From UBA5158 sp963692955 (GTDB lineage: Bacteria; Pseudomonadota; Gammaproteobacteria; DSM-16500), in assembly GCA_963692955.1 (NCBI GenBank), contig OY843587.1, positions 868,001-932,000 on the forward strand: a stretch of DNA of 64,000 nt. The letters run 5' to 3'. The translations under genes were made by a program, and so were the position numbers. Position 1 is the first letter of the stretch. Each line of letters opens with the position of its first letter. The notes under the pieces are model-generated. The model was given only the letters and a program-made list of their open reading frames with translations. It ran no database searches and was not told where the DNA came from. This document shows positions 17,301 through 26,567 of the stretch, piece after piece.

Positions 17301-20300
17301 CACGCCCGCGCTAATATAAATATTAGTGAGAAAATGTAATTGTTCTTGCATAGTTTTTAGCGAACGCAATTGTGAATCTATTTTGTCATAATCAAAATAG
17401 CCAGTGCCATTGAAAAAAGAGGTAGAAAATTTGGTTAACAATTGAGGATCAGTGATGACAAGCGACTCATCCAGCTTAAACCCAGTGAGTTCTGCCATGC
17501 GTTTTCCGCCGTTCTTGTCAGCGTAAGTCATTAATACGCAAGCTTCTATGTGGAATGATTTATAAAAGCGTTGTTTCGCACTAGCGTCGTTTGCAAGTTC
17601 TTTCGCTGCGAGCGTAATATTGTCATGCCGAGCATAAGCGTGGACAAAATCGCTGGAAAGAATACAGGCTAAATCCGGATCTATTTCGGGAGCTGGGTTT
17701 TCTGACAAGGAAATTTTGTTTGCTAATAAACAAGCGGTGACTTCATCTAATAACATTTTGAAATAAATTTCCTTATAAGGTTGGGCATGGATAACGTCCG
17801 CAGTTAAAAAAGTATTTAGCTTATCTAAATTAACGAGCTTATTAACGATGCAGACGTCGCGCATTTGTCGTAAATCTTTTGTGTCAGCCGCGATTATTAA
17901 CCGCCCATCGTGACTTTCATGTACTTTGATGGCAATGTAATTTTTCCAAATTAAGAGATGTTGAGGACTTTTTCTCAATAAATCATCGGTTAAATATTTT
18001 TTTGAAACATAATAAATGGTCTCTTGAATAAAGCATACCGCGGTGGCGAATTCATTTAAATTGCTACCCGGGTAATACGGCAAGAAAAAATATTTTTTCA
18101 TTAAAACAGTTTCTGAATATTGATGGATATCAAGCAACTTTCCGCTCCCTTGGATAGTTGCGTTTTCGCTCAGGTAAATGGCTTGGTCGACGAAACGATA
18201 TTTTTCTTTCCATTCGGGAGTAAAAGGTTCGTTACCCGCTTGGTCTTTGAGACGAGTTAGTTCTGCTAGTTTGGAATCGAATTCTAATTTAGCTTTGGGG
18301 TCAAACGTAGGCAAGACTTCTACGACTTGATTTTCAAAACTCGCTAATTGCTCTCTGAAGTGCGTGAAAAGGTTATAAGCATAAAGATAAAGGTTGGCTA
18401 AAGTTGTAATCTTGTACCGATAGTTAGAATATACCTTGGTTAAAGGAATAAGGATTTTATCTTCATCTATCAAACTGCTGATGAGATTTTTAACCTTGAG
18501 ATGCTCGTCGTTTTGAGGATACCATTTGATTTTTCGTGCTTCGATGTCAAACGAACCTAATAGGCTAGTGTCATCAGAAAAGCGAAAGCCCAACAATTCC
18601 GGCAACATACCGCGGCTTTCATAATCACAAAATTTCATAATAAATTGGAAGACTTTGACATGAGCTAGCGCTGCCTCAGAGCGGGTAGCGCCAGCGGTGA
18701 TGTAGATTGCCATCGCATTTTTTTTAACGATATTTTGTAAATCAAAAACTTCGTTTCCAAACTCTTCTTTAGCATCGTTAATAACAGTTTCATTTGCTGA
18801 TTGCATGTTATTTTCTCCGGAGACCCAGGGAAGATTGACTGGCTGTTCGGGTCTAGGTAGCAAGAATGTCGGCGTAGTGACGGGGTCGCTACTATCAGGT
18901 TTATGTTCGCGTTGTTTTTTGGGCGGGTCTTTTTTAACTTCGGACGGCTGTGCTTCCACTTTTGATTTGACTTTTGCTTTAGCGGTCGGAGGTTTTGCTC
19001 TACGCGATTGCGCTGAAGCTTGCGCAATTTTTTTTGCGTCGAGTAATCTTTGTATCTGTGCGGTGATGAGTGTGCTAGTAGATGCTAATAGCGTTGTGCT
19101 ATTCGTTAAGTCAGCTGCTTTTGTGGCTTTCTTATGAATGGCTGACCGTACTGCATTATAGTCGGTAAGATCATAAAGATCCCTGGATGGAGAATTTAAT
19201 CTAAGCAGAAGTAATCCCGTACTGATATATGCATTCGTTAAAAAAGTAAGTTTTTCAACTGATGTTACCTGACTGATTAGCATTGCACTAAATTTTTCGA
19301 TATCAAAAGAATTATTAGCTTGTTGCTTCAAAGCTTCTAATTTGACTGCCGGCAGCATTTCCGGTATGAAGTTTAATTCAAATCCGGTCAATTCAGACAT
19401 CGAGTTAGCACTGATAATATCGATATATATCAGAAGGGCAGTGGCGTCTCTAGCAAGCACAGCAAGATCTTTATTGGCAGATCTTGGCTGTGCTGGAGCA
19501 GAATAATCTGTCATTCCTGGTCCCGTGGCTGCCGGGGTATGCAAATTCTCTAGCGACTTTTCATTTAGATATACGGCAAGAAATACACTTAATATGTAGT
19601 GATCATGGAACTTTCCAGAAAATAAATCGTTTCTTAGTTCCATAAACTTAGAGCATTCATCGAGTAACGCTGTGAAGTAATCAAATTTGTTAGGCTGATT
19701 TTTTAACTCAGCGGGTGAAAGTACATAGGCAAGGTTGTTAAGATCCACTAATTTTTTAATAATCGCCAGTGCGCGCATTTCCTTAAAATTATCTTTAGCG
19801 ACGTTTATAGTTAATCGTCCTGCTGAGTCAATAGCGCACTTAACCGAATTAAAATGTCGCCAGCCCCGCTCATGCAGCGCAACGGTAGCTTCCTGAAATA
19901 TTGCCATAGCAGGAACTGCTTTCGACCCGGCTGTATAGATTGTTTCTTCGATAAAACACATTGCGATTTGAATTTCATCTAATTCACTACCAGCATGGTA
20001 AGGCTGATGAATGAATCTATGATAAACTTTGCGTTGTGCAGCTTGATTATCCGCCGGCACACCAACTATGGTTCGTCGCGGTGATATGGTCAACCTGCAG
20101 ATTGGATCACTGATTTTCGCATGCGTTTCATCCCATTGCTTCGAGCTGGGATATTTATTATTGCTGAATTTTGCCATGTAACCGGCTAATTGATCGATAA
20201 ATCGGATGCCGGTGTCGAGCATTGGCATGTTAGGGTGATTTAGCTCTGGTTCTATATGTTGTAGTTTGACTTGTGCTCCACAGTATTGAGCGTGAGTGCG

Positions 20301-22328
20301 AAGAAAAAGCCTCGATAAGAAATACATTTTAGTATCGTAAGAGTCGTAGACTTTGCTGAGTGGTTCCGTCAGCGCATTTTCATCCAATATCATTTGGATA
20401 ATAATTTTGTCTTCATAATTCTTAAGCGTTTCAGGATGCCATTTTAATTTTGCGGTTTGTCGATCAAACGTCGCTAAAACAACATCTTGCTTGGGGAGCT
20501 TAATGTTAAAAATTTCCGCCATTAAACCTTGGCTTTCATAATCGCAAAAATGTAACACGAAATTATAAAGTTTGTGGACGATTTTATAACTACCGGTAGG
20601 CGAGTAAAATCTCGTTTTCAAAATGAAGGCAGTTTCGCTTTTAAGAAAATCACGATGCTCGTAATAAAGTCCTTGAAAAGGCAGGCGTTGCGCACTGGCA
20701 TCGGCTTGATCGTATTGCGACACGCCAGTAGACAGGTGTTTATGCTCAGATTTTTTTTCTTCTAAACTAAAATCATTTTGAATTTTAGCTATACTCATGC
20801 GGGCATTGTAATAGTTTGTCTCGTCATATAAATTTTTAGCTTGCTCAGGCGGCGCAATTAATTTAAGAATTATCATGCCCGCACCCGTGTAGATACTGAG
20901 AAGAAAATTTAAATACGCTGATTTATTAGACTGGCTTTCGTACCGAGTTTCAATTTGTTCGTAATCAAAATAACCTTTTGACAAACAATTTTTTACGTCT
21001 GCTAAGGTTTTAAATTTAGTATCTCGCAGCAAAGTTTCATAGCCAGCTGGAACCAAGGAACATAGAGTGCCATTACTTTTAATGCGTGCGTACACCATTA
21101 AAGCTTCAGCTTCGAGTTGAAGTTCTTTTTTAAAAACATTTATTTTATCAGCATCGTTAACCCAAGCATTGGCTGCTTCAACAACTACCGCATGGCGCAT
21201 GAATTCAATCGAAAAATCGTTCGAGTAAATGAAGTCTGATTGAGCGGAGGCTGGTTTTGGAAAAGAGTTATAGCGCTTTTCTTGATTAAGAAAAAATGTT
21301 TCTATCTCGTCAAACAGGAGCTTGAAATAAACTTTTTTAATAGTGACTTTGTTTAAAACTACTGGGGAAAAGTAATATTTAAGATTTTCAAAATTTACAA
21401 TTTTACTTAAGGTAGCAAAATCTCTGATATGACGAGGATTGTTTACATCAAGATCATCAAGGATATTTGTGCTGCGCGTATCTGCGTTTTCATTCTGCCG
21501 TATTTTGCATGGAATGCTGTTGTACTTTCTCCAGCGCTCTTGGCACGCTTTCAAAGTTGACTCGGATAAGAGACCTTCGGCTATATAATTTGCCGCTAGC
21601 GAGACAACGACCTCTTGAATGTAGCAGGCGACCGTTAGTGATTCATACAAATGACTGCCGAAAGCGCAAGGATTATAAAAAAACTTTCTTGCTACCTCGT
21701 CAGAATTTGACGGCGCATCGAGCGATGGCAAGTTAATTTGTTTATTGAGTTCTTCCCAGCGTGGATCTTTAAATTCATTGCCGGTAGCTTCTCGAAAACC
21801 GATCAATTTGATAATTTCGGTTTGCATTTCTTGTGATAACTCAGCAGGTAGTGCGGGAAAATAAGTTTGAGTTTCTACCGGCTGTAGCGCTTGTGCTTGT
21901 TCGGATAATAATTTGTAATTATGGTAAGAATCGAGGTAGAGCATCGCTAAGTAACGAAGTTTTGCATCATACTGACTATACGCCGCGGCTAACGATGCAG
22001 TCAGTATTTCCTCATCGATTGCCATGTGTAAAATAGTTTTGGAGGTGGCGTCTTCCTCATTGAAAACATGATATTGAATCACATCCTGGTATTTATCATA
22101 ACTAGCTAGCAAGACATCCGGTTGCGTGACACCCACTTTAAAGATTCTTCGCATGACGCAGCCGCTTTCATAATCTGCGAAATGCATTAGCAAACCGTAG
22201 GCGCGTATTAAAATTTGAGTAATTTCATTTTGAGGTATCTTGTTAGCTAGCATGGTGGCGAGGAAATCTTTTCGTACCGGATTGTGGAACGCTCTGTTTT
22301 CATCGCGAGACTGCATCTTATACCTCAT
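14358..22328 (-). CDS. giant modular protein with repeated helical modules and HEPN-like tail
   Basis: 2656 residues, no signal peptide or membrane span, and no named family that I recognise. A large, mainly helical module repeats: about residues 15-512, 563-1066, 1203-1698, and a half module 1750-2022. Each full copy starts with an (H/K)F(A/C)DYES motif (near 52, 594, 1232). Each copy then has a C(F/Y)I(Q/E)-type helix (near 233, 787, 1430, 1773), an I..A..KDxRxMR segment and an (A/G)xxxLxLxxP end. A coiled coil follows (about 2110-2285), then a Lys/Pro-rich linker. The tail (about 2320-2656) holds two RNxxxH motifs (R2399-H2404 and R2580-H2585) like those of HEPN ribonuclease domains. It lies alone between ruvB and the tol block. 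Size and architecture suggest a secreted or scaffold-type protein; function unknown. Confidence 0.6.
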   Translation of the reverse strand: MRYKMQSRDENRAFHNPVRKDFLATMLANKIPQNEITQILIRAYGLLMHFADYESGCVMRRIFKVGVTQPDVLLASYDKYQDVIQYHVFNEEDATSKTILHMAIDEEILTASLAAAYSQYDAKLRYLAMLYLDSYHNYKLLSEQAQALQPVETQTYFPALPAELSQEMQTEIIKLIGFREATGNEFKDPRWEELNKQINLPSLDAPSNSDEVARKFFYNPCAFGSHLYESLTVACYIQEVVVSLAANYIAEGLLSESTLKACQERWRKYNSIPCKIRQNENADTRSTNILDDLDVNNPRHIRDFATLSKIVNFENLKYYFSPVVLNKVTIKKVYFKLLFDEIETFFLNQEKRYNSFPKPASAQSDFIYSNDFSIEFMRHAVVVEAANAWVNDADKINVFKKELQLEAEALMVYARIKSNGTLCSLVPAGYETLLRDTKFKTLADVKNCLSKGYFDYEQIETRYESQSNKSAYLNFLLSIYTGAGMIILKLIAPPEQAKNLYDETNYYNARMSIAKIQNDFSLEEKKSEHKHLSTGVSQYDQADASAQRLPFQGLYYEHRDFLKSETAFILKTRFYSPTGSYKIVHKLYNFVLHFCDYESQGLMAEIFNIKLPKQDVVLATFDRQTAKLKWHPETLKNYEDKIIIQMILDENALTEPLSKVYDSYDTKMYFLSRLFLRTHAQYCGAQVKLQHIEPELNHPNMPMLDTGIRFIDQLAGYMAKFSNNKYPSSKQWDETHAKISDPICRLTISPRRTIVGVPADNQAAQRKVYHRFIHQPYHAGSELDEIQIAMCFIEETIYTAGSKAVPAMAIFQEATVALHERGWRHFNSVKCAIDSAGRLTINVAKDNFKEMRALAIIKKLVDLNNLAYVLSPAELKNQPNKFDYFTALLDECSKFMELRNDLFSGKFHDHYILSVFLAVYLNEKSLENLHTPAATGPGMTDYSAPAQPRSANKDLAVLARDATALLIYIDIISANSMSELTGFELNFIPEMLPAVKLEALKQQANNSFDIEKFSAMLISQVTSVEKLTFLTNAYISTGLLLLRLNSPSRDLYDLTDYNAVRSAIHKKATKAADLTNSTTLLASTSTLITAQIQRLLDAKKIAQASAQSRRAKPPTAKAKVKSKVEAQPSEVKKDPPKKQREHKPDSSDPVTTPTFLLPRPEQPVNLPWVSGENNMQSANETVINDAKEEFGNEVFDLQNIVKKNAMAIYITAGATRSEAALAHVKVFQFIMKFCDYESRGMLPELLGFRFSDDTSLLGSFDIEARKIKWYPQNDEHLKVKNLISSLIDEDKILIPLTKVYSNYRYKITTLANLYLYAYNLFTHFREQLASFENQVVEVLPTFDPKAKLEFDSKLAELTRLKDQAGNEPFTPEWKEKYRFVDQAIYLSENATIQGSGKLLDIHQYSETVLMKKYFFLPYYPGSNLNEFATAVCFIQETIYYVSKKYLTDDLLRKSPQHLLIWKNYIAIKVHESHDGRLIIAADTKDLRQMRDVCIVNKLVNLDKLNTFLTADVIHAQPYKEIYFKMLLDEVTACLLANKISLSENPAPEIDPDLACILSSDFVHAYARHDNITLAAKELANDASAKQRFYKSFHIEACVLMTYADKNGGKRMAELTGFKLDESLVITDPQLLTKFSTSFFNGTGYFDYDKIDSQLRSLKTMQEQLHFLTNIYISAGVLILRLNTPQELVIDKTQYEKLRNKIMLTDNVARLVTPAPQTPANNSAQAMANMTAAMQSARANVWPSTISDERIKQVICERYLNVAVKLDDSDLMKALCFIQAAFNIATHDFFLQMEYAQRRQIIQRRWDKHLTVLPKFSESNGIEFDVAAKPQASELTKFKALINLERLNKLLVTHTESLALTPSTKPSLLRKLFEEIEDYIIGEMQKTAYKHISPHLNAIYKTEFAKTHLRHMAVEELAAKYDRNEDITDLYNDLSIGVSKFMEYCDRISDGLLVTITGHDYKISPMLFSRHETEGPLAKLRTDANVYFNLDKFENALDALTTYRAKLEFLTAQFTEAYSIEKNMLKAQPNRMTTSSVMRPNGRALQTISSLPISHIDANKIRVEINNIVKAYESSEVKPQARKQKSKKARNVNASDESKSEQPILPNNSTLSLSPIEQQLIQFQSDFNTARGKFNNMVSSKIASIQEELQSLTIQLRQTLALDNEERQYNLRPHIQLVNNLKREVYLDISYVATQIQRAFAAMKPAEEEKLEENIIRLKNINAEVTTLDANREKLLTEIQQEANVLDHIIPKKTLKKAEEAYQEAQRKKERLAREVEEEKKIRSKKEKVDRPRTKPAGIPAPLNLAPKKLATPLKKSENKSSRPDPRAGMRLLHLNEACKNLVFIQKILTVYKVANPNKPEIVHFALLYNIFRCFQSLKMYQQKGGSTRSINPDEIINLRNMIIHHGATTAHPEIVAEFAAEINAKLPKDILKLTNRSLSGFELPDNRRQELMAEFNLLEPSVKYSPFLDHSMLVLDDTPLYIKLVAFHEEKVDNNNVAETCDSILETFIPKMKDILSKLVKGISMDSGITVEHFFDTLYFELQALRMLGSICGEFEAYFKKTHKDKNLLEFLAICRTDVRNHVAHDDVDLIESLNWFRQLNAALEKVDVKHFLAKPKRSNPTAFFPTRSAPSSSSAGSAMDAKYDNKPPTAGKGLR

Positions 22329-22553
22329 TTAATTATCTTATATTTATGTTGTTGCTTACTAATAGATCAAATTGAATTCACCAAATACGCGTGAAACTAC
22401 GATAAACAATTCTAAACTAAAAGAGTAAGGGCGTATAATAACGAAAACTGCTTATTTTGTATATAACTTGTTCATTAAAAGACATGGAAAAAACACTAAT
22501 GCCGTGGCCAGGTTTTTTGCTACCATGAAGGCTCGTTGAGGGGCGCTAACGGC

Positions 22554-22964
22554 ATGAAAGCATTTATTTTTCCCATGAAAGTTTATATTGAAGACACCGA
22601 TTTCGGGAAGGTCGTGTACCACAGCAATTATCTGAAGTTTTTCGAGCGCGCCCGTTCGGAATGGATGGCTTCATTAGGCATGGGGATGGCTTGGCAATTT
22701 GAGCAACAAGTCTTTTTTGCGGTCCGTTCGGTCACGATTGATTTTTTAAAGCCCGCGCGGCTGACCGATGAGGTCGAAGTCGTCAGTGAAATTAAGAGCG
22801 TCTCCGCCACCAGCCTCATTTTTTCCCAGCAATTGCGAAAGACCCTAACAACCGATACCATATTATGCAAAGCAGAGGTCAAGGTCGTCTGCCTAGACCA
22901 GACGTTTCGTCCTAGGCCTTTACCTCGCCAATTAAATGACTTTTTCACGGGAGACCTAGCTTGA
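22554..22964 (+). CDS. ybgC: YbgC acyl-CoA thioesterase of the Tol-Pal operon
   Basis: About 136 residues from ATG 22554; GAGGGG lies upstream, and a TTG at 22536 is the alternative. It is a hotdog-fold thioesterase with the YbgC signature DTDFGKVVYHSNYLKFFERA; Asp in this motif is the catalytic residue. It hydrolyses acyl-CoA (or acyl-ACP) and is nearly always the first gene of the Tol-Pal operon. The stop overlaps the TTG start of tolQ. Confidence 0.95.
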   Translation: MKAFIFPMKVYIEDTDFGKVVYHSNYLKFFERARSEWMASLGMGMAWQFEQQVFFAVRSVTIDFLKPARLTDEVEVVSEIKSVSATSLIFSQQLRKTLTTDTILCKAEVKVVCLDQTFRPRPLPRQLNDFFTGDLA

Positions 22965-23662
22965 ACATTGACTCATCTTTTCTAACCTATTTTTTGAATG
23001 CCGGTATCGTGGTTAAACTGGTACTCCTCTTGCTAGTCGGCGCTTCCATCACTTCTTGGACTTACATTTTACAGCGCGGTTTTTATTTTAAAGACGTGCG
23101 CCAAGCGACGGCCGCGTTCGAAGAAAGTTTTTGGTCGGGCGGCGATTTATCGAAACTCTATGCCGACGCGACGCGCGAAAAAGACGACCAACAAGGTTTG
23201 TCGCCGATTTTCCAAGCGGGCTTTAAAGAATTTTTACGGTTGCGTAAACAACCGGGCATGACCGCGGAAGGTATTTTAGAAAGCGCGAAACGGGCGATGC
23301 GCGTGGCGGAAATGCGCGAGCAAGATAAATTAGAAAGTTATCTGCCGATGCTTGCGACCGTCGGCTCTACTAGCCCGTTCGTCGGCTTGTTCGGCACCGT
23401 GTGGGGCATCATGTTGTCGTTCCGCGCGCTCGCGCACGTGCAGCAAGCGACGATTAGCATGGTCGCGCCCGGTATCGCGGAAGCGTTGATCGCCACCGCG
23501 ATGGGTTTGTTCGCCGCGATCCCAGCCGTTATCGCTTACAACCGCTACTCCAACGACATCAACCGTTTGCTGAATCGCTTCGACGCGTTTCAAGATGAAT
23601 TTTCCAATATTTTATATAGACAAGCACAAATGGGTTTGACGAAAGCTGAAGTCGGAGCGTAA
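22961..23662 (+). CDS. tolQ: Tol-Pal proton channel subunit TolQ
   Basis: 233 residues, an ExbB/MotA-family inner-membrane protein. The first membrane segment is about residues 15-35, and two more are near 135-160 and 170-190 (PFVGLFGTVWGIMLSF, then the Ala-rich GIAEALIATAMGLFAAIPAVIAYN helix in two steps). The start is TTG inside the ybgC stop (TTGA), with GGGAG 7 bases before it. With TolR it forms the proton channel that energises TolA during outer-membrane constriction. Confidence 0.96.
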   Translation: MNIDSSFLTYFLNAGIVVKLVLLLLVGASITSWTYILQRGFYFKDVRQATAAFEESFWSGGDLSKLYADATREKDDQQGLSPIFQAGFKEFLRLRKQPGMTAEGILESAKRAMRVAEMREQDKLESYLPMLATVGSTSPFVGLFGTVWGIMLSFRALAHVQQATISMVAPGIAEALIATAMGLFAAIPAVIAYNRYSNDINRLLNRFDAFQDEFSNILYRQAQMGLTKAEVGA

Positions 23663-23665
23663 CTA

Positions 23666-24136
23666 ATGGCTAATCACAAATATCGCAACGGTTATCACAA
23701 ACCGATGGCGGAAATTAACGTCGTGCCATTCATCGACGTCATGCTCGTGCTGCTCGTGATTTTCATGGTGACGACGCCGCTGTTGACGCAAGGTGTGAAA
23801 ATCGATTTGCCGAAAACCGAAGCGAAAGCGATTACCCCCCAGCAAAAAGAACCGTTAATCGTCTCAGTGGACGCGGCGGGTAATTATTATTTGAATATTT
23901 CCGACAAACCCAATCAACCTATCACGGGTCAAACACTGAGTTACCTCGTTACTCAGCAATTAGCACCCGCGGCCGCCGGCAGCGGCGAACAGCGCCCGGT
24001 GTTAGTGCGCGGGGATAAGAGTACGAACTATGGCAAAGTTATCGAAGCGATGGGCTTGTTGCAAAAAGCCGGCGCGAAGAGCGTAGGTTTAATCACGGAA
24101 CCCTCACAGCTTGATCACATAACGACGCCGGGGTGA
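23666..24136 (+). CDS. tolR: Tol-Pal subunit TolR
   Basis: 156 residues, ExbD/TolR family. One membrane helix carries the key Asp: PFIDVMLVLLVIFMVTTPLL, preceded by MAEINVV. The periplasmic domain follows, with the usual VRGDKSTNYGKVIEAMGLL segment. It partners TolQ. The gene lies 3 bases after tolQ. Confidence 0.96.
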   Translation: MANHKYRNGYHKPMAEINVVPFIDVMLVLLVIFMVTTPLLTQGVKIDLPKTEAKAITPQQKEPLIVSVDAAGNYYLNISDKPNQPITGQTLSYLVTQQLAPAAAGSGEQRPVLVRGDKSTNYGKVIEAMGLLQKAGAKSVGLITEPSQLDHITTPG

Positions 24137-24140
24137 TATA

Positions 24141-24962
24141 GTGCAGCAGCAGCCCAGATACAGCTTACCGTTTGCGGCTTCTGTGATATTGCACGTCGTC
24201 ATGTTGTTGACCTTAGCGTTTAGTTTTGAATTTAGCAGTTTACCGGCGGTCTTAGAAAATTCCGACGTCGATATGAAAGTTATCAGCGCCGTGATTATCA
24301 ATTCACAAGCGACCGTGCCCGTCGAAGCGCCACGTCCCGCGCCGCAGCCGGAAAAACTCCAACCCGCCGAATTACCCAAACCCACGCCGGCCGTGAAACC
24401 AATAGTCCCGGAAGTGAGTCACGCGCAAGCCGCGCAAGAAGAAGAGGAAATGCTGGCCGTCGGCGAACAATTGAAATCACAGTTACTCGCGCAACAAGCT
24501 AAAAAATTAATGCAAGAGAAAAAACAGAAAGCCAAAGAAAAGAAATTGAAGCAAGCCGCCTTGTTAAAATCCATGGAAAATGACATGAAAGACAGTGCCG
24601 CGAAATCTTTGCAGCAGCAATTAATCAATGAACAACAACGCGTCGTCGGCGTCAAAGTGCGCGGCATCGTTAACAAATATAATGCCCTCATCTTGCAAGC
24701 GATTTCCCAACAATGGATAGTGCCACCTAGCGTTGATAAATCTTTATCGTCGCATTTGTTAATCCGTCTAGCGCCCGGCGGAGCCGTGCTAGACGTGCAA
24801 ATCACAAAAAGCAGTGGCGATTTGGCATTTGACCGTTCCGCGCGCGACGCTGTTTTCAAAGCATCACCCTTGCCGGTGCCGGATGACGAAGAAAGCTTTG
24901 AGCAATTCCGTTTATTTGAATTAAAGGTGAAACCAAAAGACTTAATCCCCAGTGATGGCTAG
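24141..24962 (+). CDS. tolA: Tol-Pal energy transducer TolA
   Basis: 273 residues, shorter than E. coli's ~420. The start is GTG at 24141 after GGGGTGAT. One N-terminal membrane helix (SVILHVVMLLTLAFSF, with the conserved S-x3-H) is followed by a Pro-rich stretch, then a Lys/Ala/Gln-rich helical rod (about 110-165) and the C-terminal domain III with LAPGGAVLDVQITKSSGD and FDRSARDAVFKASPLPVP. It spans the periplasm and links TolQR to TolB/Pal. The short rod is the main difference from enterobacteria. Confidence 0.95.
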   Translation: MQQQPRYSLPFAASVILHVVMLLTLAFSFEFSSLPAVLENSDVDMKVISAVIINSQATVPVEAPRPAPQPEKLQPAELPKPTPAVKPIVPEVSHAQAAQEEEEMLAVGEQLKSQLLAQQAKKLMQEKKQKAKEKKLKQAALLKSMENDMKDSAAKSLQQQLINEQQRVVGVKVRGIVNKYNALILQAISQQWIVPPSVDKSLSSHLLIRLAPGGAVLDVQITKSSGDLAFDRSARDAVFKASPLPVPDDEESFEQFRLFELKVKPKDLIPSDG

Positions 24963-24978
24963 CTCATAGGATGTGAAT

Positions 24979-26490
24979 ATGGAAGATTTTAATCTTTCAT
25001 CAGCTTTTATCATCGGTCTGTTGGTCGCGGCATTGTTAGCCAGTCTTCTGACGTGGCTGCTGCAAGCGCTGCGCCGTAACACGGCGATGAAAACACAAAA
25101 CCATTTGCTGACGCGCGAAATTCAAGCCGGCGCGCAAAAATATTCTAAGCTCAACCACGAATTCGACGAATTAAAAAAAATCTTCGACAATAATGTGCTA
25201 AACGACAGCATCACCGGCTTGCCGGGCCGTCACGTCTTTGATGACCGCTTACAGCAAACTATCAACGAGAGCCGGCGCTATCAATTTAGTTTCGCGGTGA
25301 TGTTTTTAGATATCGACGAATTCAAAGTGATAAACGATGTCTTAGGGTATGAAACCGGCGACGCGCTGCTCAAAGAAGTCGGCGTGCGCTTGCAAAGCTG
25401 CATCCGTCAAGTCGATACGATTTGCCGCTACAGCGGCGACGAATTCGTTTTCATTTTACCGAAACTCGCGAAGGGCGAAGCGGCGGCGTATGTCGCGCAA
25501 CGTTTTTTAGACGCGATCTCGCAACCGTTCGTGATTCACCAAAATGAATTATTCATCACGGCGAGCATCGGCATCAGCGTTTTCCCCACCGACGGCGAGT
25601 CCGGTAAAACGCTGCTAAAAAAGGCCGACGCGTCGTTGCACCAAGCGAAAATCCGCGGCCAGAATATCTATCAATTTTACCGTCAAGAAATGTATGCGTT
25701 GGGGCGGCGTGAATTGATGTTGAATTCGCATTTGCGCAACGACGGCGTCTATCAAGAGTTCGCGATTTATTATCAGCCGATGTTGGATACCGCGGCGAAA
25801 AAAATTATTTCCATGGAAGCGATATTACGCTGGCACCATCCTGATTTCGGCCTCATCGAGCCAGAAGAATTTTTACATTTAGCGGAAAACAATGGCCGTA
25901 TTTTGCCGATCGGTGATTGGATGTTGTTAAACGCGTGTAAACAGTACCTCGCCTGGCTGGCGGCGGGGTTTCTATTGCAAACGATTTCCGTAAATGTGTC
26001 GCTGCGCCAATTGGAAAATCCCCATTTTGTCCACAAACTTTCACAAATCCTCGCCGAGACCGGCATGGTAGCGCAGTCGCTGGTGCTGGAAATTTCTGAA
26101 TCGGTATTACTGCCCAAGCTCGAGCTAGTCGAAAAGACGTTGAATATGTTAAGTCGTTTAGGCGTGCGGTTAAGCATAGATAATTTTGGCATCGGTTACT
26201 TGGCGCTGCAGCATTTACGCAGTTTCCCCGTGGATTATTTGAAGATAGACCGGTCCTTAGTCAAGGACATCGCCACTAATAAAGAAAGCGCTGAGATCGC
26301 GAAAATGATTATCGCGTTAGCAAACAGTTTACAGTTAATTTTAATCGCTGACGGCGTCGAAAATGCTAATCAAAAAGAATTGTTACGGCAAATGGGTTGT
26401 TATATTATGCAAGGACATCTTTTTAGCTATCCGCGCTTAAGCCATGAATTCACTGATCCGGTGCTGCATGATATCAGCGAACACGCATGA
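24979..26490 (+). CDS. GGDEF/EAL protein with degenerate EAL domain, inserted in the tol operon
   Basis: 503 residues. An N-terminal membrane helix (about 9-31) and a short coiled coil precede a GGDEF domain with SGDEF at 152-156 and an RQVD inhibitory-site motif at 143-146. The GGDEF domain therefore looks able to make cyclic-di-GMP. The EAL domain (about 257-495) departs from consensus at key positions: EAI (280-282), DNFGIGY at 401-407 instead of DDFGTGY (a metal-binding Asp is Asn402), and ADGVE instead of AEGVE. KID (422-424) is kept. Phosphodiesterase activity is doubtful. It lies between tolA and tolB, where most bacteria have no gene. Confidence 0.9.
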   Translation: MEDFNLSSAFIIGLLVAALLASLLTWLLQALRRNTAMKTQNHLLTREIQAGAQKYSKLNHEFDELKKIFDNNVLNDSITGLPGRHVFDDRLQQTINESRRYQFSFAVMFLDIDEFKVINDVLGYETGDALLKEVGVRLQSCIRQVDTICRYSGDEFVFILPKLAKGEAAAYVAQRFLDAISQPFVIHQNELFITASIGISVFPTDGESGKTLLKKADASLHQAKIRGQNIYQFYRQEMYALGRRELMLNSHLRNDGVYQEFAIYYQPMLDTAAKKIISMEAILRWHHPDFGLIEPEEFLHLAENNGRILPIGDWMLLNACKQYLAWLAAGFLLQTISVNVSLRQLENPHFVHKLSQILAETGMVAQSLVLEISESVLLPKLELVEKTLNMLSRLGVRLSIDNFGIGYLALQHLRSFPVDYLKIDRSLVKDIATNKESAEIAKMIIALANSLQLILIADGVENANQKELLRQMGCYIMQGHLFSYPRLSHEFTDPVLHDISEHA

Positions 26491-26567
26491 TAAACCTTAT
26501 TTTTGATTGACTTAAATCCCAAGCGCAGAATCTAAAAAACTTGTCAGTAGTGTTAACGGAGGTAGCG

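Noticed and set aside
18665..19027. A 120-residue reverse-strand reading frame inside the giant gene
   Set aside because: It lies in another frame of a continuous 2656-residue gene, has a Lys/Arg/Gln-biased composition from the linker region and has no ribosome-binding site.
22434..22439. TATAAT as the ybgC-tol promoter
   Set aside because: A good -10 box, but the region 16-18 bases upstream (TCTAAA) is a poor -35; left uncalled.
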